Assembly: GCF_000717715.1 (NCBI RefSeq)
Contig: NZ_JOAI01000091.1
Location: 1 to 9,390 of the forward strand
Length of the DNA: 9,390 bases
Source: Streptomyces sp. NRRL B-24484
GTDB lineage: Bacteria; Actinomycetota; Actinomycetes; Streptomycetales; Streptomycetaceae
Reading direction: 5' to 3'
The notes under the pieces are model-generated. The model did not search any database and was not told the DNA's origin. It worked only from the letters and a program-made list of their open reading frames with translations. The first letter of the stretch is position 1, and each line of letters opens with the position of its first letter. Both the position numbers and the translations under genes were made by a program. This document shows positions 1 to 7,100 of the stretch, piece after piece.

Positions 1-101
1 GCACCTTCACCACCGAGCCACCCCGACGCGACCTCGCAGAGGCATGACTCAACCACCCCGCGTTACCAGGCCGGTTGACAAACACCATTGGGAATCACTG
101 A
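1..101. other. Left flank, possible 3' tail of a truncated gene
   Basis: This stretch precedes the left inverted repeat of the insertion sequence. One plus-strand frame is open from the window edge (codons from base 3) and ends with TGA at 45-47, giving a 14-residue tail ending in RRDLAEA. That is too short to recognise or to prove coding. The remaining bases up to about 101 show no gene or clear signal. Confidence 0.25.
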
Positions 102-114
102 AGGCTGTCCCGTA
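102..114 (+). repeat. Left terminal inverted repeat of the IS
   Basis: AGGCTGTCCCGTA is the exact reverse complement of 1278-1290. Identity stops at 101 (A) against 1291 (complement G), and inside the repeat the two ends diverge quickly. Confidence 0.75.
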
Positions 115-182
115 TGTCGGCTGCTGAGGTCTCGCGGCATACTGTCGCTCGTTGTTGACCTTGTTCGGCTGCGGGGGCGTTC

Positions 183-491
183 GTGTTTGAGCTGCGGTGT
201 GAGGCGATCCGTTGGGTGGACGATGAGCCGTGGCCTGGATTGGTCGAGGTTCAGTTCACGGATGCGGCCGGACGGTGCTGGTCGCTGGTTGACAAGGCCC
301 CGATCTCCGCTGCGATGGGCGAGCTTGGCCCGGACTCGGTCTATCCGGTGGAGGTCACCGTCGCCTGCGTGGTCGCCGAAGGCCACGGCTTGCCGGACAA
401 CGACGAGGTCGTCACTGTCTCCACCTCCGGCGTCACGACGCTGGACGGACGTGAGGAGTTCACGGTGAGGTGGGATCAGCTCATCCGCTGA
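183..491 (+). CDS. Hypothetical protein of 102 residues, passenger in the IS
   Basis: This encodes a small acidic protein with no signal peptide and no membrane segment. The GTG start is chosen because a GGGGG Shine-Dalgarno-like run (173-177) sits five bases upstream and the protein begins naturally as MFELRCEAIRW. The composition (alternating hydrophobic and polar residues, several Val/Thr-rich stretches such as VEVTVACVV and EVVTVSTSGV) suggests a mostly beta fold. It resembles small hypothetical proteins I associate with Streptomyces chromosomes, but I cannot assign a function. The gene lies inside the inverted repeats of the insertion sequence, convergent with the transposase, and the last 16 nt (476-491) overlap the transposase 3' end on the other strand. 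It could be a captured chromosomal gene, an IS accessory gene, or (less likely) a resident gene beside a chance repeat. Coding status is fairly secure; function is unknown. Confidence 0.6.
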   Translation: MFELRCEAIRWVDDEPWPGLVEVQFTDAAGRCWSLVDKAPISAAMGELGPDSVYPVEVTVACVVAEGHGLPDNDEVVTVSTSGVTTLDGREEFTVRWDQLIR

Positions 492-1246
492 GCGAGGTTG
501 TGGAGCCGCGCAACGCCGAGCATGGCGTGGTGCACGCCGGCTCCGCGCAGGCGGCAGTCGCGCAGGATCTTCCAGTTCTTCATCCGCGAGAAGACGTGCT
601 CGACCCGGGCCCGGGCCCTGCGGTGGACGGCGTTGTCGGCTTCCTGTTCGGGTGTGAGGTGCTCCTGTCCGCGACGGCGCCGATGCGGGATCAGGGCTCC
701 GGTTCCCTGGTAGCCGCCGTCCGCCAGAACCGGGGCGTCCCGGCAGGCACGGTCGACGCCGGACTCGGTGAAGGCCCGGCAGTCGTTGCGGTTACCGGGC
801 AGCGGCAGGCCGACCGCGACGACGAGCCGGCTGTTGGCGTCGATCACGACCTGCTGGTTGGTTGAGTAGCGGTAGTTCTTGCTGGAGGCCGCGATCGTCC
901 GGTCCCGGGTGGGCACCAGGGTGCCATCCACGATCAGCACGGTGTCCTGCCGCGGACGCCGCGCAGGCGAGATCGCCAGCAGTGGCGCGAGGTGATCCAG
1001 TACCCGGTCCGCGGCCGACTTCGAGATCCCGAACAGCGCCGCGACCTGCCGCAACGTCAGGTTGGTCCGCCAGTAGGTGGCCACCAACAACACCCGGTCC
1101 TCCAGACAGAGCCGCCACGGCCGGCCGCGCTGGACGTCACCGCCACGACGGCGCACCAGCGCGACCAGCTTGCGGAACTGCGACTCGCTCAGCCCCGAGA
1201 ACGGCTCGATCCACGTCGGATCGTTCGCTGAGATCACCCCACCCAT
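476..1246 (-). CDS. IS5-type DDE transposase
   Basis: The product (256 residues from the chosen ATG) would catalyse cut-and-paste movement of the surrounding element. The N-terminal part holds a helix-turn-helix (about residues 62-85, NLTLRQVAALFGISKSAADR) that should bind the terminal repeats. The DDE catalytic domain follows: first Asp in IVDGTLVPT (D107), second in LADGGYQGTG (D176), and Glu in RARVEHVFSRMK (E216), followed by the typical WKILRDCRL segment. These match the DDE_Tnp_4-like transposases common in Streptomyces. Length is normal and no frameshift is visible, so the gene looks intact. A TTG at 1271-1273 would extend the protein by nine residues, including a TTA leucine codon. 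I prefer the ATG at 1244-1246 because MGGVISAN-type starts are usual in my memory of the family, but no strong ribosome site supports either. The right inverted repeat lies just upstream. Confidence 0.88.
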   Translation of the reverse strand: MGGVISANDPTWIEPFSGLSESQFRKLVALVRRRGGDVQRGRPWRLCLEDRVLLVATYWRTNLTLRQVAALFGISKSAADRVLDHLAPLLAISPARRPRQDTVLIVDGTLVPTRDRTIAASSKNYRYSTNQQVVIDANSRLVVAVGLPLPGNRNDCRAFTESGVDRACRDAPVLADGGYQGTGALIPHRRRRGQEHLTPEQEADNAVHRRARARVEHVFSRMKNWKILRDCRLRGAGVHHAMLGVARLHNLAQRMS

Positions 1247-1277
1247 GCCATGACCAACGCGTAACCAAGGCAACAGT

Positions 1278-1290
1278 TACGGGACAGCCT
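1278..1290 (-). repeat. Right terminal inverted repeat of the IS
   Basis: TACGGGACAGCCT is the exact reverse complement of 102-114. It lies upstream of the transposase start, and CTA follows immediately outside it. Confidence 0.75.
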
Positions 1291-1840
1291 CTACCAAGCC
1301 GGATCTCGGACTGATGATCACCTCGGGGCGGCTCGCAGCACGGCAGCCCCTCCGAACCACTCGCTTGCCATTCCGTCCCGGGGGAGCTCATGCCAACCGC
1401 GGGGGCAGGAGGCACCGTCGATCCTGCGCAGCAACGCGCCCTTGAATGTCCCGGGTCAGCCGGGGTCTTTCCCGCCAGTGCGTCGGTGCCTGCCGTCCGC
1501 CACGCGGAGCCGGACCCGCGATGTCGGATTCGGGTGTGACACGGCGACTCCCGCCGCACGGCTTATGAACGTGGAAGAGTTCGGGAGCATCCCATGACTT
1601 CACTGCGTTGTCCCGCTTCACTGTCGAACGGTGTCAAGAACTCTGCGAACGCCTCTCTTCCACAGTCGACGTACGCGCGCTGCCGACCTGGCCAGCGGGA
1701 TGAATCCGACATCGCCATCATTTGCGGGAGATAACGACGGCTCACGATGCGCCGACCGACGGAACGTCACCATTGCCACCAGCTGGCTCGCACACGGCGC
1801 TTGACGACGACTTGGACGCATATGCATGACTCGCAGCAAT
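1291..1840. other. Gene-poor stretch of about 550 bp
   Basis: No open frame here has the codon third-position pattern, start site and recognisable content of a real gene. Short frames exist on both strands, for example a 60-codon minus-strand frame at 1563-1745, but they lack a ribosome site and family resemblance. Composition is less GC-biased than the flanking genes, especially after 1560. It may be non-coding sequence, or decayed gene remnants left by IS activity; I cannot tell which. Confidence 0.5.
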
Positions 1841-1845
1841 GCTCT

Positions 1846-1875
1846 TTGACTGTCGCTCACCGCTATCGATAGCGT
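1846..1875 (+). promoter_or_regulatory. Predicted promoter of the pseudoprotease gene
   Basis: TTGACT (1846-1851) and TAGCGT (1870-1875) are separated by 18 bases. This fits the TTGAC-N17/18-TAnnnT pattern of actinobacterial housekeeping sigma factors. Transcription would begin near 1882 and leave a leader of roughly 40 bases before the ATG at 1923. Its position inside the upstream extension of the open frame argues that the protein does not start at 1839. Confidence 0.5.
1861..1874. promoter_or_regulatory. 14-bp palindrome overlapping the -10 element
   Basis: CGCTATCGATAGCG is a perfect palindrome that overlaps the proposed -10 hexamer (1870-1875). The placement suits an operator for a dimeric repressor, but no regulator is encoded in the window. 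It could be fortuitous. Confidence 0.35.
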
Positions 1876-1922
1876 CCGGATGGCCATTCCGAGCCACTGA
1901 TTTGACGTGTGCATTTTTTCCC

Positions 1923-4004
1923 ATGGGGGTTATTTTGCGTAGATTCAAGAGATCCGTGCTGCTGTCGGCCGCCTTGCTGGCGGTTCCGGGCGCGGTCGTA
2001 GCGGTGCCCGCGTCGGCCACTGAGGCAACGCCGCCACTTGCGGTGGAGACCTTCTCCTATCCAGATGCGTCGAGGATCCTGGCCGAGCAGAACCTGACGC
2101 TGAAGGCCGGCGACGGGAACATACGCCTCGCCGACTGCGCCTCCGGGACGGACCTGGTGCATATGCTCCGCATGGCTGCCCTGCCCGCTGAGATCTGCTT
2201 CAAGATCACGGGCCCGTCGGGGTACCTGGCGCTGGAGACCCCGGACGTCATCAACATCAAGGGCGACAGCCACACGATCAAGGCGACCTTGAGTGCCGAG
2301 GGCGTGACCAGCAGCGTCGACATCAGGAAGAGCGACTGGACTCCGGTCGGCGAGGGCGACGACGCGACCGGCAACAAGCCGTCGACCCTGCTGGAACTGG
2401 TCGCCACCGCCGGCGCCGCCGTCCAGACCCCGGCCCCCGAGTTCCCGGCCGTCGGCTCCCTCCAGGTCGGTCCGGCCGGCTGGACCGGCTCCCGCGGGTG
2501 CACCGCCACCCTCGTCGACCCGCAGTGGGTCCTCACTTCCGTCGGCTGCATCATCGACCCGGCCAGCGCCAACGCGAGCCTCCCGATCCTCAACCAGGGC
2601 ACGCCCCCCACCAAGACGACGTTCACCGTCGGCGGTCACACGCTCGACGTCGTGGAGTTCGGCACCCAGTTCGACCTCGGCGCGGTGGTCGCCCGCCTCG
2701 CCTCGCCGGTCACGGACGTCGCTCCCGTCAAGATCTCCGCGACCGCCCCCGCGAGCGGGGAGACGGTAAAGGTCGCCGGCTTCGGCCGCACCGCCGCCGC
2801 CTGGGGCACGGGCAACGGACCGCGCACCACCACCCAGAGTGTCGCCGCCGTCGGCACCGGCACCGTCGATCTCGCCCCCGCCACCGGCGCGGCGCCCGTC
2901 TGCGCGGGCGACACGGGCGCGCCGCTGATCAACACCGGCGGTGCGATTACCGGCATCGTCACGCGCGCCTGGCAGGGCGGCTGCCTCGGCACCGCCGCGA
3001 GCGAGACCCGCACTGGCGCGCAGGCGATCCGTGCGGACATCCTCGCCTCCTGGTTCCAGTCCGTGCGAGCCTCCGACCCGGGCTGGAAGAGCTCCGTGCT
3101 GACCAACGGCGCCAACGGGGCCCTCTACCGCGCGGTTCGGCTCCCGGACGGCTCCACCACCGACTTCACCGACATCCAGGCCTCCACCGGCACCACCGGC
3201 GGCGTGAAGACGTTCGCCGAGGCCGGCATGGGCGGCAACCAGACCCACATCGTGGCGCTCGGCAACGACGGCCACCTGTGGCACTCCGTCCGCACCCAGA
3301 CCCGCCCGTGGCCGATGGCCGCCCTTCCGCCCGCGTCCAGGACCGACCTGACCGGCGCCGACCGGCCGCTCGCGAACATCACCCAGGTCTCCGCCGTCTC
3401 CATCGGCTGGAACCTGCACGTCGTCGCCGTGGCCGGCGGCAAGGTCTACCACACCGTGCGCGACGCCAACGGCACCTGGAGCGGCTGGGGCGACGTGCAG
3501 AGCGCCGTCGGTCCCCTTCCCACGGTCACCACCACGGCGATCGCCTCCGTGAGCGGCGAACTGCAGGTCGTCGCCGTGGCCGGCGGCAAGGCCTACCACA
3601 CCATCCGCAACTCCGCCGGGTCCTGGACTGCCTGGGGCGACGTTGCCCAGGCCGCCGGCTCCACCGGCACCATCACCGGCGTCGCCATGACCGGCGCGGG
3701 CGGCGACGCCCACCTCGCCGTCCTCGTCAACAACGGCGCCCAGCAGTTCCACACCATCCGTTTCGCCAACAGGACTTGGCAGCCCTTCGCCAACCTGAAC
3801 GGCGTCTGGGGCGCCCTCACGGCCACGTCCATCAGCGCCGCCGCGGTCGACACCCAGGTCCAGTTCACCGTCACCACCAGCGACAACCGCCTTCTGTGGA
3901 CCGCCCGCAAGGCCGACGCCACCTGGGCCGCCAACGCGTGGATGAGCCTCCAGGGCACGGCCGGCACCCACAACCAGAGCGCCCTCACCGGCTTCGTCGG
4001 CTGA
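1923..4004 (+). CDS. Secreted trypsin-fold pseudoprotease with C-terminal beta-propeller
   Basis: This is a predicted extracellular protein of 693 residues. Residues 1-32 form a signal peptide (RRFKR, then a hydrophobic core, cleavage after PASA). Residues about 40-160 are an N-terminal domain with two cysteines that I have seen ahead of trypsin-like domains in Streptomyces. Residues about 175-400 follow the S1 peptidase layout, but the catalytic His motif (normally TAAHC) reads LTSVGC, placing Gly208 at the His position. The Asp is kept (FDLGAVVARL, D251). The Ser motif (normally GDSGGPL) reads GDTGAPL, placing Thr331 at the Ser position. With His and Ser both gone, ordinary protease activity is not expected. 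From about 405 to the end there are propeller-like repeats of about 49 residues (AVAGGKVYHTVR...GTWSGWGDV and AVAGGKAYHTIR...GSWTAWGDV), suggesting a lectin-like or other ligand-binding role. The ATG at 1923 has no good ribosome site; TTG at 1935, five bases after a GGGGG run, is an alternative start. The gene precedes the toxin gene, but a hairpin separates them. Confidence 0.85.
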   Translation: MGVILRRFKRSVLLSAALLAVPGAVVAVPASATEATPPLAVETFSYPDASRILAEQNLTLKAGDGNIRLADCASGTDLVHMLRMAALPAEICFKITGPSGYLALETPDVINIKGDSHTIKATLSAEGVTSSVDIRKSDWTPVGEGDDATGNKPSTLLELVATAGAAVQTPAPEFPAVGSLQVGPAGWTGSRGCTATLVDPQWVLTSVGCIIDPASANASLPILNQGTPPTKTTFTVGGHTLDVVEFGTQFDLGAVVARLASPVTDVAPVKISATAPASGETVKVAGFGRTAAAWGTGNGPRTTTQSVAAVGTGTVDLAPATGAAPVCAGDTGAPLINTGGAITGIVTRAWQGGCLGTAASETRTGAQAIRADILASWFQSVRASDPGWKSSVLTNGANGALYRAVRLPDGSTTDFTDIQASTGTTGGVKTFAEAGMGGNQTHIVALGNDGHLWHSVRTQTRPWPMAALPPASRTDLTGADRPLANITQVSAVSIGWNLHVVAVAGGKVYHTVRDANGTWSGWGDVQSAVGPLPTVTTTAIASVSGELQVVAVAGGKAYHTIRNSAGSWTAWGDVAQAAGSTGTITGVAMTGAGGDAHLAVLVNNGAQQFHTIRFANRTWQPFANLNGVWGALTATSISAAAVDTQVQFTVTTSDNRLLWTARKADATWAANAWMSLQGTAGTHNQSALTGFVG
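3420..3590 (+). repeat. Tandem propeller-blade repeat within the pseudoprotease gene
   Basis: An identical 24-nt segment coding VVAVAGGK occurs at 3420-3443 and again at 3567-3590, 147 nt (49 codons) apart. Each copy is followed by Y-H-T-hydrophobic-R and later W-x-x-WGDV. Looser copies occur before (ALGNDGHLWHSVR) and after (VLVNNGAQQFHTIR). This is the repeat unit of a beta-propeller. Confidence 0.75.
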
Positions 4005-4021
4005 CCCTCGCGCGTCCGACG

Positions 4022-4064
4022 GCGGCCGCGGAACGACCCACGACAGGACCGGTTCCGCGGCCGC
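4022..4064 (+). terminator. GC-rich hairpin, probable terminator after the pseudoprotease gene
   Basis: GCGGCCGCGGAAC (4022-4034) pairs perfectly with GTTCCGCGGCCGC (4052-4064), a 13-bp stem with a 17-nt loop starting 18 bases after the stop codon. No T-run follows, which is common for actinobacterial terminators. A smaller hairpin (8-bp stem, 4096-4103 with 4107-4114) lies further on. Together they suggest reduced read-through into the toxin gene, though the hairpin could instead stabilise a processed mRNA. Confidence 0.6.
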
Positions 4065-4140
4065 TGCCGCAGGACGAAGCACGAAGCACTCCCCCGCCGC
4101 CGGCGTCCGGCGGCCCATCCGGAAGGATCCCGGGTCTTCG

Positions 4141-7100
4141 ATGAAGATCACCAGACCATACTGGCGAATCCCGCGGCAGGCCGCCGTCGGGATAGCCGCC
4201 GGCGGCCTGATCGCCGGCCTGCTGGCCGTACCCGCAGCGGCCGACACCGCTCCTGAGATAGGACCCATCGCCGATCGCGTCGCCGCAGTGACGGCCTGGA
4301 GGGACGGCGGGGACGCCGTCAAGCGCGCCGCAGAGACCGCGCTAACCGGCTCCGACGCGGACGTGAGCACGTTCCTCGCCTCCGGCCGGCAGGCCGCCTC
4401 CGCGGCCGACCTGCGCGCCACCGTCGAAGGTCTCGTCGCCGTCGCGGGCCCGCAGGTGCGCGCGGCCGCGCAGCGGGCGCTCGCCGGCTCCACGGCCGAC
4501 GCGCAGGCGTTCCTCGCCACCGGCTACAAGCACCCCTTCGAGGACGACCAGCGCCTCAAGCTGACCCAGATCATGTCGAGCGGCGGACCCGCGGTGCGCA
4601 AGGCCGCCGGTCTGGCGCTGGACGGCGGCATCGACACCGTCAACGCCTTCCTCGCCACCGGCCGGTACCGGGCCCAGGAGGACGACGACCGCCTCAAGCT
4701 GTCGAAGCTGCAGTCCACCGGCGGTCCCGAGGTCCGCGCGGCGGCGAGCCTCGCGCTCAACGGCACGGTCGACGACATCCGGGAGTTCCTGCGCTACGGC
4801 TACCAGACCGCAGCCGCCCACGACGCCGAGACGCTGACGGTCTCCCAGCTCGTCGACCTGACCCAGAACGCGGTCGACCAGGCGGGCGAGCAGGCCCGAG
4901 CGGCGTCGGAAGCGGCGGACAAGGCGCTGGCGGCGAGCGCGCTCGCGAAGCAGTCCGCCGAGAAGGCCGCGGCCGAGACGAAGGCCGCGAAGGGGGACGC
5001 GAAGAAGGCGTCCGAGGCCGCCGCCCGCGCCGCCGACGCCGCCAAGCGGGCCGCTGCCGCCGCGAAGGCCGCGTCCGACGCCGCGGACAGGGCGAATGCG
5101 GCGGCCGGTCAGGCCGCCGACGCCGCAGCCGACGCGGCCCGGGCCTCCGCCCTCGCGGGCAACGCCGCAGCCCAGGCGCAGGACGCCGCCACCAAGGCCG
5201 CCGGCAACGCCGCCGACGCGCAGAAGGCCAAGGACGCCGCGGTCGCCGCGAAGAAGCTGGCCGGCGACGCGAAGACCGTCGGCGAGCGCGCCCAGTGGGC
5301 CGTCCATGCCTCCGATGAAGCGGGCAAGGCCTCCGCGGCCGCCCAGCAGGCTGCCGACAACTCCGACGCGGCCGCCGCCGCGGCGCTGGACGCCGCCAAC
5401 CAGGCCGGTGTGTCCGACGAGGCGCGGGACCGGGCGAGGAACGCCGCCAACAACGCCAGGAGCGCGGCCGCCGAGGCCAAGCGCGCCTGTGCCCAGGTCG
5501 CCACGATCGCCGCCGAGGCCAAGGCCGCCGCAGCCGATGCCCAGCGCGCCGCCGACTCCTCCTCCGGTCACGCTGCTGCCGCCGCGGCCGCGGCAGAAGA
5601 GGCCGCCGCGCACGCCGGCGACGCCGCCAGGGCCGCCGCCACCGCGCAGGCCGCCGCCGCTGCCGCCAAGACCGCGGCCGACACCGCCTCCCAGGCGGCC
5701 TCGCAGGCGCACACCGTCGCCGACATCGCACGCGCCTCCGACACCGAGCGCCTTGCCTCCCGCAAGGCGGCCGAGGTCGCCTCCGCCCAGGAGGCCTACT
5801 TCGACGAGGCAGCCAAGGCGAAGCAGGCCGCCTGGGAGTCCGGCAAAGCCAGCCAACTGGCCGCCGAAACACAGCAGTTGCTGACCGACGCGACCGCCCC
5901 CGGTGTCGACCCGTCGGTCGCGGTCGCCAAGGGCCGGCTGGTCGCGGTCCGGCTGCTGACCGCGGGTGGGCCGTGGACGCAGATCGCCGCGCAGACCGCC
6001 CTCGAAGGCCACGACGCCGACGTCCTCGCCTTCCTCAGCAGCGACCTCGCCCTCGGCCGCGAACGCGACGACCGATCCGCCGCCGCCGCCCGCGCCGCCG
6101 CCTCCACCACGCTCCCGCAGCGACTGGCCGCCGAGACCGCCTCCGTCGGCACCCTCGAACAGGTCCACGACTTCCTCGCCCACGGCACCTACCCCGGCAA
6201 GGACGACGACGACCGCCTCGCCCTGACGAAGATCATGTCCTCGGGCGGGCCCCGCGTCCGCGCCGCCGCCGGCGAGGCCCTCAACGGCACCATCGACGAC
6301 GTCCGGGCCTTCCTCGCCACCGGCCAGTACACCGCGCGCGACGACGACAACCGCCTCGCCGTAACCCAGGCCCTCTCGGCAGGCGGACCCGAGGTCCAGG
6401 CAGCCGCCCAAGCCGTCCTCTCGGGCCCCACCTCCGGCTTCGCCCCGTTCCTCGCCATCGGCCTGCCAAGGGCCCGGCAACGCGACGCCGCCAACGCCGC
6501 CCACATCGCCGCCATCGCCTCCGCCCTGCAGACCATCGACGAAGGCGCGGCTCTCTCCCGCCAGTACGCCGCGCAGGCGGCCCAGTCCTACGCCACTGCC
6601 CGCGGCGCCGCCAGCGAAGCCGCCGGCTACGCCAATCAGGCCCAGACCTCCGCGACCGAGGCCGCCGACTGGGCCGCCAAGGCCGCCGAGTCCGCCCGCC
6701 AGGCCAAAGCCAGCGCCGACCAGGCCGCCGCCTACGCCGCCCAGGCCCGCGCCGCCGTCGACCGAGCCGACGACGCCGTCAGCCGCGCCGACTACTCCGC
6801 CGCCCAGGCCGCCGTCTCCGCCGGCGAGGCCCACGACTTCGCCGCCAAGGCAAAGGAGTCGGCCGAAAAGGCCCGGGCGGCCAAGCTCGCGGCCCAGGCG
6901 AGCGCGGCCGAAGCCCACAAGGCCGCGATCGACGCCTACAACATCGCCTACCAGAAGATGCAGGACGGCAACGCCGCCGGCGAGGAGGAGTCCCGCAGCG
7001 CGATGGTCAGCGACGACGGACACGTCTCGTTCGTCCAGAGCGTCCCCCGCGGCGACGTCCAGTACAAGATCGTCAAGGAGAACTCCGAGGACGTCTGCAG

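Larger units (their letters stand above)
102..1290 (-). mobile_element. IS5-type insertion sequence carrying an extra gene
   Basis: The element is defined by a perfect 13-bp inverted repeat (AGGCTGTCCCGTA at 102-114, its reverse complement at 1278-1290) around a DDE transposase gene on the minus strand. The right repeat lies 31 bases upstream of the ATG chosen for the transposase, where an IS end is expected. The left repeat lies about 360 bp beyond the transposase stop, so the element (about 1.19 kb) also encloses a plus-strand gene of unknown function. No second copy of the repeat is seen near the transposase 3' end. Outside the repeats the flanks read CTG-A on the left and CTA on the right, so no clean target duplication can be claimed. 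The exact ends may be off by one or two bases. Family placement comes from the transposase; group and name cannot be fixed by eye. Confidence 0.75.

Noticed and set aside
1563..1745. Minus-strand 60-codon frame in the gene-poor region as a small gene
   Set aside because: No ribosome binding site, no recognisable sequence and no consistent third-position bias, so it is not supported over non-coding sequence.
1839..1922. ATG at 1839 as the start of the pseudoprotease
   Set aside because: It would place 28 non-signal-like residues before the signal peptide and put the start codon upstream of the proposed promoter. ATG 1923 or TTG 1935 gives a normal secretion signal.
2498..4144. Plus-strand open frame (548 codons) rich in Arg, His and Pro
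   Set aside because: It is the +1/+2 frame shadow of the pseudoprotease gene; the Arg/His/Pro composition is typical of out-of-frame GC-rich coding sequence.
1863..4520. Very long minus-strand open frame (885 codons) opposite the pseudoprotease gene
   Set aside because: It is the expected mirror of a GC-rich gene with G/C third positions. The translation is Gly/Ala/Arg-rich low-complexity sequence without domains, and it runs across the intergenic hairpins into the start of the toxin gene.
4870..5880. Ala-rich repeat read as a CRISPR or satellite array
   Set aside because: The repetition is at the amino-acid level with irregular DNA spacing; there are no fixed-length identical repeats separated by unique spacers.
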